A stretch of 15,604 nt of DNA. It comes from Giesbergeria sp. GTDB taxonomy: Bacteria; Pseudomonadota; Gammaproteobacteria; Burkholderiales; Burkholderiaceae_C. A program made the position numbers and the translations under genes. The notes under the pieces were generated by a model that made no database searches, had not been told where the DNA came from, and saw nothing but the letters and a program-made list of their open reading frames with translations. Positions 1 to 7,388 of this stretch are shown here, in pieces. Numbering within the stretch: the stretch's first letter is position 1; each line of letters starts with the position of its first letter. Location of the stretch: positions 1 to 15,604 of the forward strand of contig JAGNUJ010000030.1 in NCBI GenBank assembly GCA_017987055.1, read 5' to 3'.

Positions 1-935
<935 letters not shown>

Positions 936-963
936 GGGCGCTGTTACGGCGACATACCAAAGA

Positions 964-991
964 AAAAAGCTGCCTTAAAAAGCAGCTTTTT
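964..991 (+). terminator. Rho-independent terminator of gyrB
   Basis: A perfect 10-bp inverted repeat, AAAAAGCTGC at 964-973 and GCAGCTTTTT at 982-991, encloses an 8-nt loop. It lies 28 bases after the gyrB stop, and the 3' arm ends in five T. It separates gyrB from the structured RNA and abi gene that follow, so those probably have their own promoter. The arms are A-rich on the left and T-rich on the right, so it could work in both directions, but no minus-strand gene ends here. Confidence 0.8.
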
Positions 992-999
992 AGAAAAAT

Positions 1000-1077
1000 T
1001 AGGTTAGCGATGCTACTAGCAGACCGTTCGCACCTCTAACCTGTCGTTGCGCCCGCAAGGGCGCTTCTCGACTGCGA
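1000..1077 (+). ncRNA. Structured RNA candidate directly upstream of the Abi-like gene
   Basis: Two well-formed helical domains fill the space between the gyrB terminator and the abi start. Domain 1 has an outer helix AGGTTAG (1001-1007) with CTAACCT (1036-1042). Inside it is a small hairpin TGCT (1011-1014) with AGCA (1018-1021), and a possible helix GCGA (1007-1010) with TCGC (1028-1031) that shares G1007 with the outer helix. Domain 2 has GTCG (1043-1046) with CGAC (1069-1072). This encloses a UU/UUCU internal loop and a perfect 6-bp stem, GCGCCC (1049-1054) with GGGCGC (1059-1064), capped by a GCAA (GNRA) tetraloop. The two domains abut with no linker, and the abi GTG follows 15 bases after the last helix. 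Compact structured RNAs upstream of Abi-type HEPN proteins are a known arrangement. Whether this is a separate small RNA or a 5' leader cannot be told from sequence. No convincing promoter is visible. Confidence 0.55.
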
Positions 1078-1087
1078 TTTTAACACC

Positions 1088-2002
1088 GTGCCTATTTTTC
1101 GCTCATCTTTGAACATTCCCCCAATACAAAGTGCACTTTCTAATGCCAGGCTTTCTTCTTACCAGTCGCTGATTGGAGTAGCAACCGCAGCGCCAGCTAT
1201 CGGGGCTTATGTCTGGGGGCTTGAACTCAACGCGGCGCTGTCGCCAGTGCTGAGCATGGTGGAGGTGGTACTGCGCAACCGTTTGCATGCAGCAGCTTCT
1301 GCACAATTTGCCAAATCCGATTGGTACCAAGACGTGCTCAAGCACCACGGCGACCTGCTGTGGCACAACAAAATCGCGGTAAATCCGTCGATCACCAACG
1401 ACTACTACCGCAAAGGTGCTGCGCCACACGACAAAAAAAGCATCTGGAACGGCACAGTAAAAAAGCCCCTCAAACACTGGCGCTCGCCGGCTGAAGGCAA
1501 GCTGGAAGAAATCCTGCAAAGGCTTGCTAAAAGCGGCAAACCACGCACACCAGACCATATCGTTGCGCACGCCATGTTTGGTTTTTGGCTGATGCTGCTA
1601 GCACCCAATTTTGAGTCACCCACAGACCCTTTGGCGCTGTGGCCCGGCTGCGCAGCCCAAACCTTTCCCAGCGATGCTGCGATGACGCGCGGCGCAGCCT
1701 TCTCGATCTTGGAGCGCGTCAAGAATCTGCGTAATCGCATCTCTCACCACGAACCGGCATGGCGCATGGCGGCTGTGCTGACACCCGCAGGCGTTCACAC
1801 CACGCTCTCGCATCGAGTCCAAGAGATGCGCGAATTGCTCGATGCCATGTCTCCAGACATCACGAGGCTGCTGGACCACAATGGCATCTTTGAGCGGCTG
1901 CGTTGGCTGTTAGACCCACAGACTATTGCGGCATTTTCTGACCAACGTGGAGTGCAGCTCAGCCGTTCGCTGCCTCCACATTCCCCGCCGCAATCGCCCT
2001 AA
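1088..2002 (+). CDS. Abi-like protein with HEPN RNase motif (abortive infection / toxin family)
   Basis: This 304-residue protein has the layout of Abi-like (Abi_2/AbiD-AbiF type) proteins. An N-terminal SNARLSSY segment (residues 18-25) is followed by YVWGLELNAALSPVLSMVE (41-59) running into LRNRLH (62-67). After that come FGFW (164-167), a W/P-rich stretch, and the HEPN signature LRNRISHHEP (214-223), which has R215, N216 and H220 in R-x4-H spacing. HEPN motifs of this type mark RNases that cleave tRNA or other RNA, and relatives cause abortive infection or act as toxins; activity here is inferred. The GTG start at 1088 is the first NTG codon after an in-frame stop at 1037-1039, and no Shine-Dalgarno is evident. 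The early codons look more A/T-rich than gyrB, which suggests acquisition. A structured RNA candidate lies directly upstream. The 3' end overlaps the convergent HipA-like gene by 44 bases. Confidence 0.85.
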   Translation: MPIFRSSLNIPPIQSALSNARLSSYQSLIGVATAAPAIGAYVWGLELNAALSPVLSMVEVVLRNRLHAAASAQFAKSDWYQDVLKHHGDLLWHNKIAVNPSITNDYYRKGAAPHDKKSIWNGTVKKPLKHWRSPAEGKLEEILQRLAKSGKPRTPDHIVAHAMFGFWLMLLAPNFESPTDPLALWPGCAAQTFPSDAAMTRGAAFSILERVKNLRNRISHHEPAWRMAAVLTPAGVHTTLSHRVQEMRELLDAMSPDITRLLDHNGIFERLRWLLDPQTIAAFSDQRGVQLSRSLPPHSPPQSP

Positions 2003-3290
2003 ACCCCGCTGATACGCGCTCATCCTGCGCCGCCTTGCGCCAAAACTCTCCCGCCAACTGCTGCGCCAGCGGCCAAACGTCTGCAGTGGCGGCGCTGGGC
2101 TGGGGCGGCGCGGCAGCGAAATCGCGCGGCACGATTTCGCTGTTGAGCGGCATGTAGAGCATCGGCAGCATGTCGTAGGTGGGTGACAGCGCCCAGTCAT
2201 CGTCCTTCAGCACAAACGAGATGTTGCCGTAGTGCCGATCGGTGTTGGCAATCAGCTGGCCGTAGGCTTCGAGCAGGCGCAGGTGCTGTGCGTCCGTGGC
2301 AGTAATCAGGCCGCGTGCTTCCAAGCGCAGGGCGGTGGCCGCCCAGTTGTCTATCTCGCCGACGTACTGCGCGTTGTAGACCTGCAGCGACACCATGCCA
2401 ATGCGCCCCGGCAGACCTTGCGCATTCAGCGCGGCGGTGCGATCAAAGCGCTCCGACTCCAAAAACACCCGGCCAGCGGCCAAAAAAACCTCGGTGCGCG
2501 CGGCGGGCACGCCGGCTTTGGCCAGCGTGGTCAATGCCAAATGTTCACAGACCAGCAAATCGCGGATGCGTTCTTCGGCGGGCGAATCACCGGCGGGCGA
2601 GAACTTGACGATGACGCTGCGCCCGGCGGTGTTGCAGCAAAACTTCGGCTGCTCGCCGCCAGCGGAGGAGCCGGGGTGCGCGCCTTGCATCGCCCGCTGC
2701 GCCAATGCGGGGTAGTGCGCAGCGCTGGCGGCGCGCAACGTGCGCTCTGACAGGGTGCCAAAGCGCTCTATCGATGCGCCGCCGACCACCAAATTGCCCG
2801 GCTGGTCTTCGCCGCACAGGGTCAGCGCACGCAGCACGTCGTCCTCGCTCCACTGGCGCGGATCGCCCCCCAGTTGCAGCGCCGGGTGGTTGTGGGCAAA
2901 GGTGCGGCCAATAAAGCCTTGTGGGCGCATATCGTCCAAAAACCACGGAAGACCGTCGTGCTGTTCGCTGACGCCGTCGGCCTCGTCCACCCAGAAACCG
3001 CCGCCGGCCAGCGCCAGCATCCGGCCAAACGGCGAGGGCTGACCTTGGCTGTCGATGCGTGCCAGCGCCACTTCGGTGCCGACACCGGCCACTTGGCGCA
3101 CCAGCACATAGCGCTGCTTGCGCGCCGCGCCGACTTTGCGCACCTGTCCCGAAGCCAGCAACGGCGCCAGCGCACGCGAGACACTCGGCTGGCTCACGCC
3201 GAGCAGCTCTTGCAATTCGGCGCTGCTGAGCACGCCGCCTTGGCGGCGCAGCGCTTGCAGGGCTTTGGCGGTGGTGTCGATAGCGGTCAT
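1959..3290 (-). CDS. yjjJ: HipA-family kinase-like toxin with N-terminal winged helix (YjjJ/HipH type)
   Basis: This is a HipA-fold protein of the YjjJ subgroup, in which a DNA-binding domain is fused in front of the kinase instead of being a separate HipB. From ATG 3290 it is 443 residues, the length I recall for E. coli YjjJ. A winged-helix segment (about 18-63, core GVSQPSVSRAL at 31-41) is followed by the HipA parts. These are the glycine-rich loop GSSAGGEQPKF (207-217), IVKF with K229, the catalytic segment NTDRHYGN (349-356, D351), and the metal-binding LSPTYDM (368-374, D373). All key kinase residues are present. HipA kinases phosphorylate translation factors such as GltX and cause growth arrest; the substrate here is unknown. 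The frame stays open up to a TTG at 3314, but ATG 3290 matches the family's N terminus. Three TTGA/TCAA elements upstream suggest autoregulation. It runs convergent to, and overlaps, the abi gene. Confidence 0.85.
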   Translation of the reverse strand: MTAIDTTAKALQALRRQGGVLSSAELQELLGVSQPSVSRALAPLLASGQVRKVGAARKQRYVLVRQVAGVGTEVALARIDSQGQPSPFGRMLALAGGGFWVDEADGVSEQHDGLPWFLDDMRPQGFIGRTFAHNHPALQLGGDPRQWSEDDVLRALTLCGEDQPGNLVVGGASIERFGTLSERTLRAASAAHYPALAQRAMQGAHPGSSAGGEQPKFCCNTAGRSVIVKFSPAGDSPAEERIRDLLVCEHLALTTLAKAGVPAARTEVFLAAGRVFLESERFDRTAALNAQGLPGRIGMVSLQVYNAQYVGEIDNWAATALRLEARGLITATDAQHLRLLEAYGQLIANTDRHYGNISFVLKDDDWALSPTYDMLPMLYMPLNSEIVPRDFAAAPPQPSAATADVWPLAQQLAGEFWRKAAQDERVSAGFRAIAAGNVEAANG

Positions 3291-3300
3291 GGTGCAATTT

Positions 3301-3380
3301 ATTGAATGGATCAAACCAATAAAAATTCGATTGAATTCAATGCATTAGCTTGATGGGGTGGATTGTATTGAATAGATCAA
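3301..3380 (-). promoter_or_regulatory. Candidate operator cluster upstream of the HipA-like gene
   Basis: Three related inverted-repeat elements lie just upstream of ATG 3290. They are ATTGAATGGATCAA at 3301-3314, the perfect 12-bp palindrome ATTGAATTCAAT at 3330-3341, and ATTGAATAGATCAA at 3367-3380. Each carries TTGA and TCAA half-sites; the outer two have a 5-bp spacer and the middle one a 2-bp spacer. The region is AT-rich compared with the genes around it. The obvious candidate ligand is the winged helix of the HipA-like protein, which would repress its own promoter, but this is inferred from position and symmetry only. No clear -35/-10 pair was identified. Confidence 0.5.
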
Positions 3381-3403
3381 TTGAGTGCGGCAGCCATTCC
3401 TAA

Positions 3404-3450
3404 TTTGATAGCTGCTAGCGCACGTCAACGTTGGGTTAGCGGGGTTTTTG
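3404..3450 (+). repeat. Dispersed Comamonadaceae-type intergenic repeat, copy 1 (degenerate)
   Basis: The left part, TGATAGCTGCTAGCGCA at 3406-3422, is identical to the copy near 7379. The right part (GGGTTAGCGGGGTTTTT, about 3433-3449) is a diverged form of GGGCTAGAGGCTGTTTTT. It lies in the 245-base gap between the HipA-like gene and the small plus-strand gene. The rest of that gap holds the operator-like palindromes and no further gene that I can support. Confidence 0.6.
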
Positions 3451-3535
3451 ATTCAAATCGGGCTGGCGCGGTAGCAATGTCGTTAAAGTAGCCGCCCCAC
3501 ACCCGTTTTCAACACACAGCACACACGCCACCCAC

Positions 3536-3787
3536 ATGACCAAAGAAAATGCTCGACAGAGCGAACTGAAAAAGATGCAGCTGTGCGACGGCTGCGCGGG
3601 CATCCAGCGCAACTGGCGCCGCGCCCCCGGCCACCCCGAGCTGGTACAGCGCGGCAACCGCAAAGAAGACCGCAAGCACGGCCAAGTCACCATTACCAAC
3701 TATGTCTGCGACCACTGCGGCACAGCGTGGGAATACGAAAACGACAAAACCAATCTGCACGCTGGCTGGTCGGTCGTTGGCCGCTAA
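3536..3787 (+). CDS. Small hypothetical protein with two Cys-x2-Cys knuckles
   Basis: I do not recognise a named family. The 83-residue product has C17-x2-C20 (CDGC) near the N terminus and C58-x2-C61 (CDHC) in the second half, so four cysteines could bind one zinc as a ribbon or rubredoxin-like knuckle. Between them is a basic region rich in R, N and K. The sequence around the second pair (NYVCDHCGTAWEYENDK) is typical of a zinc-ribbon beta hairpin. The ATG at 3536 lies in a C/A-rich context without a clear Shine-Dalgarno. The gene is followed 65 bases later by the receiver-TPR gene on the same strand. No signal peptide or membrane segment is seen, so it is probably cytosolic. That the gene is real is supported by normal codon use and by the ordered Cys spacing. 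Its function is unknown. Confidence 0.7.
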   Translation: MTKENARQSELKKMQLCDGCAGIQRNWRRAPGHPELVQRGNRKEDRKHGQVTITNYVCDHCGTAWEYENDKTNLHAGWSVVGR

Positions 3788-3852
3788 ACGCTGAACGCTG
3801 AGCGCCGGGTTTTTATGCGGCAAAGGGCGTTATCTCGGGGCAAAATCGCTCT

Positions 3853-5625
3853 ATGAGCTGGAACCGAACTATTACCAACGACTTGACCGACGCCACCGCG
3901 TTGGTAGCGGATGCCAATAACGCCACCCGCAGCGTGATGTTGTCGCAATTGCGCGCGCTGGGTGTGCGCTCGATTCGCCAAGCCTCGCGCGCCAGCGATG
4001 CCCGGCGCCACTTGGAGGCGCAAACCTTCGACATCGTGCTGTGCGAACAAAACTTTCCCCAAGAATCCGTCACCGGGCAAGAGCTGCTGGACGACTTGCG
4101 CCGCGGCGGCATGTTGCCGCTGGCGACGATTTTCATCATGGTCACGCCCGAGGCGGCGTACAGCAAAGTCTCTGAAGCCGCCGAGTCGATGCTCGACTCC
4201 TACCTGCTCAAGCCCTTTACCGCTGCGCGCCTGCAAGACCGCATCTCGCACGCACGCCAGCGCAAAGTAGCACTGCAAGACATCCACCAAGCGATTGAAG
4301 ACCAGCAATTCACCCAAGCCGCGCGCCTGTGCCTGCTGCGCCTGAACGAGCGCGGTGCCTATTGGACTTATGCCGCCCGCGTCGGTGCCGAGTTGCTGCT
4401 GCGACTGGGGCGCTTCGATATGGTGCAAAAGCTCTACGAATCCGTTTTGGCAACCGAGAAAGCGCCGTGGGCCAGCCTCGGGCTGGCGCGGGTGCAGCTG
4501 GAGATGGGCCAGCCCCACAAGGCCAAACCGCTGCTGGAAGCGCTGTTGATTGAAGAATCGAACTACGCCGACGCTTACGACAACCTCGCACGCACGCTGA
4601 TGGAGCTGGGGCAGTTTGAAGAAGCGCTCAATGCCTATCAGCGCTCGACCGAGCTGACGCCGTCGTCGATTGCACGCTTGCAGCGCCACGGCATGTTGGC
4701 GTTTTATTTGGGCGACAAAGAAAAAGCGATTGAGTTGCTCGAAAGCTCCGTACGCCTTGGCCTTGGCTCCAAAATGTTTGACGGTCAGACGCTGACGCTG
4801 CTGGGCATTGCCCGCTTTGAGATTGACGAGCCTAAGCAATTGCAACAATTTTTGCTCGACCAAAAGCGCATGGCCGAGCGCAACCCCGAGTCGGTGCGCC
4901 TGCGGCGCATGGTGCAAACACTGCAAGTGCTCGATGCCTGCATCAGCATCGGCATTGGCAAAGACAAAGCCAAGGGCAAAGACATCGACCGCACACTGGG
5001 CAAAGACAAAACCGAGGCCGAGCTGCTGGCCCAAGCCCAAGCGCCAACGCTGGAGGCGCTGGCGCTGTTGACCGACGCGATTTTGGAGCCAGACTTTGAC
5101 TTTGAAGCCGCCTGCAACCTGCTTTCGGTGCTGGCGCTGCTGCCGACGCGCAACGTCAATCCGCCCGACGCCGAGCAAATCGTCCACAAGCTAGGCATGC
5201 GCTTTGCCACCTCGATGGCGATGTCCGAGCTGCTGATGGGCGCCGCCCGCAAAGAGCCGCGTTTTTGCGAGCTGCTGACCGACTGCAACACCCACGTCTT
5301 GCAAATTTTGGAGCATGCGCTGGCACCGAGCCGCAATGGCGATGCGCGCACGGCGGTTGAAACGCTGTTGTCACAAGGCTTGTCCAGCCTGAACGCCAAG
5401 GTGATTGAGACCGCGTGGCGCGTACTGCAGCGCTACAAAAACGACATCAGCAACGCCGACGAGCTGGCGGCCAAAATTGAGCCGTGGCGCGCCACACTGG
5501 GCACGGCCTACAACAAACCGGTGCTGGGCGACCGCAATATGCGCCAGTCCGGCGGTGTCAGCCTGCGCGGTATGGACACTGCGCCGCTGCAGCCGACCAT
5601 GCTGGCAGCCAGCGCCGACAACTGA
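3853..5625 (+). CDS. Receiver-domain protein with TPR repeats; phosphoacceptor Asp replaced by Glu
   Basis: This is a 590-residue protein. Residues about 14-135 form a CheY-like receiver: strand ALVAD ending at acidic D20, the strand FDIVLCEQNFP (59-69), the Thr strand FIMVT (94-98), and the conserved lysine K120 in LLKPF. At the site where receivers carry the phosphorylated Asp there is E65, so ordinary phosphorylation is unlikely. From about 145 to 360 there are helical TPR-like pairs (for example 238-270, with NLARTLMELGQFEEALNAYQ). A low-complexity Lys/Asp stretch (about 364-385) and a helical C-terminal region of unknown type follow. There is no DNA-binding or enzymatic output domain, so it is more likely a scaffold or protein-interaction regulator. 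The start context contains a -10-like CAAAAT only seven bases before the ATG, which hints at a short leader. The partner kinase, if any, is not in the window. Confidence 0.85.
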   Translation: MSWNRTITNDLTDATALVADANNATRSVMLSQLRALGVRSIRQASRASDARRHLEAQTFDIVLCEQNFPQESVTGQELLDDLRRGGMLPLATIFIMVTPEAAYSKVSEAAESMLDSYLLKPFTAARLQDRISHARQRKVALQDIHQAIEDQQFTQAARLCLLRLNERGAYWTYAARVGAELLLRLGRFDMVQKLYESVLATEKAPWASLGLARVQLEMGQPHKAKPLLEALLIEESNYADAYDNLARTLMELGQFEEALNAYQRSTELTPSSIARLQRHGMLAFYLGDKEKAIELLESSVRLGLGSKMFDGQTLTLLGIARFEIDEPKQLQQFLLDQKRMAERNPESVRLRRMVQTLQVLDACISIGIGKDKAKGKDIDRTLGKDKTEAELLAQAQAPTLEALALLTDAILEPDFDFEAACNLLSVLALLPTRNVNPPDAEQIVHKLGMRFATSMAMSELLMGAARKEPRFCELLTDCNTHVLQILEHALAPSRNGDARTAVETLLSQGLSSLNAKVIETAWRVLQRYKNDISNADELAAKIEPWRATLGTAYNKPVLGDRNMRQSGGVSLRGMDTAPLQPTMLAASADN

Positions 5626-5658
5626 CGCGGCGCGGCGCGGCGCGCAACACACTGTTGC
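5626..5658 (+). repeat. GC-rich CGCGG tandem repeat and small hairpin after the receiver-TPR gene
   Basis: Immediately after the TGA there are three perfect CGCGG units and a CGCGC unit (5626-5645). A 6-bp perfect hairpin overlaps their end: GCAACA at 5644-5649 with TGTTGC at 5653-5658. There is no T-run, so it is not a canonical intrinsic terminator. The rest of the 150-base gap up to the pirin start shows no further gene. Confidence 0.4.
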
Positions 5659-5764
5659 AGCGCTGGCACTTCTGCCGGCGCGTTGCGGACGCATCTCAGG
5701 GGGACGTAATTCGCCCACCCTTGTGTGCGTGACCGGCACTGGCCGGCGCGCCGACCTTCTCTTC

Positions 5765-5769
5765 AGGAG
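5765..5769 (+). promoter_or_regulatory. Shine-Dalgarno fixing the pirin start
   Basis: AGGAG at 5765-5769 is placed six bases before ATG 5776. It selects this ATG over the in-frame upstream GTG at 5725, which has no such site. Confidence 0.75.
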
Positions 5770-5775
5770 CCCGCC

Positions 5776-6813
5776 ATGACCGATCCCGTCTTGCACACCC
5801 AGCCGCTAGGACCCCAGTGGCCCACGCTCGATCCGTTCTTGTTTTGTGCCCACCACGACGATGCTTATCCGGCCGGCAACGACGCGCTGGGCCCAGCCGC
5901 CGGGCTGCACGCGCGCCACATCGGCAACGACTTCAGCCGCAAGGATGGCTGGAGCATGTACCACGGCGACACCGTGCCCGGTTTTCCGGGACACCCGCAC
6001 CGGGGCTTTGAAACCGTGACGCTGGTGCGGCGTGGCCTGATCGACCATGCCGATTCGCTCGGGGCGATGGCGCGCTTTGGCGGCGGTGATGTGCAGTGGA
6101 TCACCGCAGGCCGGGGCTTGCAGCATTCCGAGATGTTTCCGCTGCTGAACGCCAGCGCGCCCAACCCGCTGGAGCTGTTTCAAATCTGGCTGAACCTGCC
6201 GGCGCAGCAAAAAATGGCCGAGCCGCACTTCACCATGCTGTGGAACGAACGCATCCCGCGCCTGCAGCACCACGACGCCCACGGCCGTGCCACCACCGTG
6301 ACGGTGATTGCCGGCGCCCTGCCGGGAGCCGCGCCAGCACTGGCGCCGCTGCCACCGCCGCCTGAGTCTTGGGCCGCGCAACCGCAGGCCGACGTGGCCA
6401 TCTGGACGCTGCGCTTGGAGCCGGGCGCGCAGTGGCAGCTACCCGCCGCGCAGGGCGCGGACACCCGGCGCATGCTGTACTTTTTTGTCGGCGAAGGGCT
6501 GCGCATCGGCGCGCAAGAGGTGACCGCGCACGCCGCGCTGGAACTGGTCGCCGCTCAAGACTGGCTGCTGACCAACACCGGCAGCACAGTGGCCGAATGC
6601 CTGCTGCTACAAGGCCGGCCGATTGCCGAACCGGTGGCGCAATACGGCCCGTTTGTCATGAACACCCAGGCCGAGATTGCGCAGGCGGTGCAGGACTACC
6701 GGCGCACCGGCTTTGGCGGCTGGCCTTGGCCGCAGAACGACCCGGTGCATGGTACAGAGCCACGGCGCTTTGCGCGCTACCCCGGTCAGGTGCAAGACGA
6801 GGTTCCCAGCTGA
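5776..6813 (+). CDS. Pirin family protein (cupin)
   Basis: This is a 345-residue bicupin of the pirin family. The N-terminal cupin carries the four metal ligands in the usual places: H73 and H75 in GHPHRGFET, and H117 and E119 in GRGLQHSE. HADSLG (91-96) and GGGDVQWITAG (102-112) follow the family pattern. The middle region (IWLNLPAQQKMAEPHFTMLW) and the C-terminal cupin are also pirin-like, as is the GFGGWPWPQNDPVH tail. Pirins bind Fe or Ni; some have quercetin 2,3-dioxygenase activity and others regulate enzymes or transcription, so the role here is undetermined. It is longer than short bacterial pirins such as YhhW because of the proline/alanine linker near residues 183-205 and the C-terminal extension. 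ATG 5776 was chosen because of the Shine-Dalgarno. The next gene, slyD, starts 61 bases downstream, with a promoter candidate in between. Confidence 0.92.
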   Translation: MTDPVLHTQPLGPQWPTLDPFLFCAHHDDAYPAGNDALGPAAGLHARHIGNDFSRKDGWSMYHGDTVPGFPGHPHRGFETVTLVRRGLIDHADSLGAMARFGGGDVQWITAGRGLQHSEMFPLLNASAPNPLELFQIWLNLPAQQKMAEPHFTMLWNERIPRLQHHDAHGRATTVTVIAGALPGAAPALAPLPPPPESWAAQPQADVAIWTLRLEPGAQWQLPAAQGADTRRMLYFFVGEGLRIGAQEVTAHAALELVAAQDWLLTNTGSTVAECLLLQGRPIAEPVAQYGPFVMNTQAEIAQAVQDYRRTGFGGWPWPQNDPVHGTEPRRFARYPGQVQDEVPS

Positions 6814-6836
6814 ACGGCTTAACGGCTTAACGGCTT
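6813..6836 (+). repeat. Three tandem copies of AACGGCTT before slyD
   Basis: Three perfect head-to-tail 8-bp units occupy 6813-6820, 6821-6828 and 6829-6836. The first base of the array is the last base of the pirin stop codon. The array ends five bases before a -10-like CACAAT (6841-6846) and overlaps the position where the -35 element would lie. Confidence 0.85.
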
Positions 6837-6846
6837 GGGCCACAAT
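6819..6846 (+). promoter_or_regulatory. slyD: Candidate slyD promoter
   Basis: A CACAAT -10 candidate at 6841-6846 has TTAACG at 6819-6824, giving a 16-base spacer. It lies 29 bases upstream of the slyD ATG. The -35 element is weak and falls inside the AACGGCTT tandem repeat. This is assigned by pattern only. Confidence 0.35.
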
Positions 6847-6874
6847 AGCGCTCACTTTTTTAGCGTAAAAAACC

Positions 6875-7345
6875 ATGAACATCACCAAAGACACCGCCGT
6901 CACCCTGTCTTACCAAGTCACCACGCCCGAGGGCAAGCCGGTGGACAAGGGCAATTTGTCCTATCTGCATGGCGGCTACGACAACATCTTCCCCAAGGTC
7001 GAAGCGGCGCTGGACGGCCAAGCTGCCGGTTTCACCACCACGCTGGATTTGAGCGCCGAAGACGCCTTTGGCGAGCACAACCCGGCGCTGATTCGCACCA
7101 TTCCCAAGGCCGAATTTCCACCGGGCGTGAAGGTGGGCGGGCGCATCCAAAGCGTCGGCCACGATGGTCAGCCGCAGGTGTTTAACGTCGTCAAAGTCAA
7201 AGGGCAAGAAGTGCATTTGGACGGCAATCACCCGCTGGCCGGCCAGCCGCTGCGCTTTAGCTGCAAAGTCGCCGCCGTGCGCGCCGCCTCGAGCGAAGAA
7301 ATCACCCACCGCCACGTTCACGGCGAACACGGCCATCAGCATTGA
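6875..7345 (+). CDS. slyD: FKBP-type peptidyl-prolyl isomerase, SlyD type
   Basis: SlyD catalyses cis-trans isomerisation of prolyl bonds and acts as a cytosolic folding helper; in E. coli it also serves as a nickel-binding factor. The 156-residue protein shows the FKBP half with LSYLHGGYDNIFPKVEAAL (28-46), which includes GGYDNIFP. The insert-in-flap chaperone segment lies around 73-113. The signature VHLDGNHPLAGQPLRF (113-128) follows. The C terminus is short but His-rich (HRHVHGEHGHQH, 145-156), much shorter than in E. coli SlyD (196 residues) yet still able to bind metal. There is no signal peptide. The ATG at 6875 has only a weak A-rich upstream region. It may be transcribed from its own promoter in the gap after the pirin gene. 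Its 3' side faces the convergent yqhD. Confidence 0.9.
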   Translation: MNITKDTAVTLSYQVTTPEGKPVDKGNLSYLHGGYDNIFPKVEAALDGQAAGFTTTLDLSAEDAFGEHNPALIRTIPKAEFPPGVKVGGRIQSVGHDGQPQVFNVVKVKGQEVHLDGNHPLAGQPLRFSCKVAAVRAASSEEITHRHVHGEHGHQH

Positions 7346-7354
7346 TACGCGGGC

Positions 7355-7388
7355 AGCAGCTATTTACGCATCAAAAATGATAGCTGCT
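7355..7388. repeat. 9-bp inverted repeat downstream of slyD
   Basis: AGCAGCTAT at 7355-7363 is complementary to ATAGCTGCT at 7380-7388, with a 16-base loop. The right arm is the beginning of the dispersed intergenic repeat. It could form a hairpin in either transcript, but it has no T-run. Confidence 0.5.

Noticed and set aside
1001-1072. CRISPR-like repeat unit or attachment site before the abi gene
   Set aside because: There is only one copy, no spacers, and no matching direct repeat at the other end of the accessory block. It fits a structured RNA better.
3291-3314. TTG start at 3314 for the HipA-like protein
   Set aside because: TTG is a rare start, and the eight added residues lie over an operator-like palindrome. 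ATG 3290 gives 443 residues, as in YjjJ.
3785-3850. Terminator after the small Cys protein (CGCTGA repeats followed by GGGTTTTT)
   Set aside because: The possible stem is only about four base pairs and interrupted, so it is too weak to call.
3784-5187. Long minus-strand open frame opposite the receiver-TPR gene
   Set aside because: The composition is Gln/Arg/His-rich and unlike a folded protein, while the plus strand encodes recognisable receiver and TPR sequence.
5725-5775. Upstream GTG start for the pirin
   Set aside because: It has no Shine-Dalgarno, whereas AGGAG stands six bases before ATG 5776.
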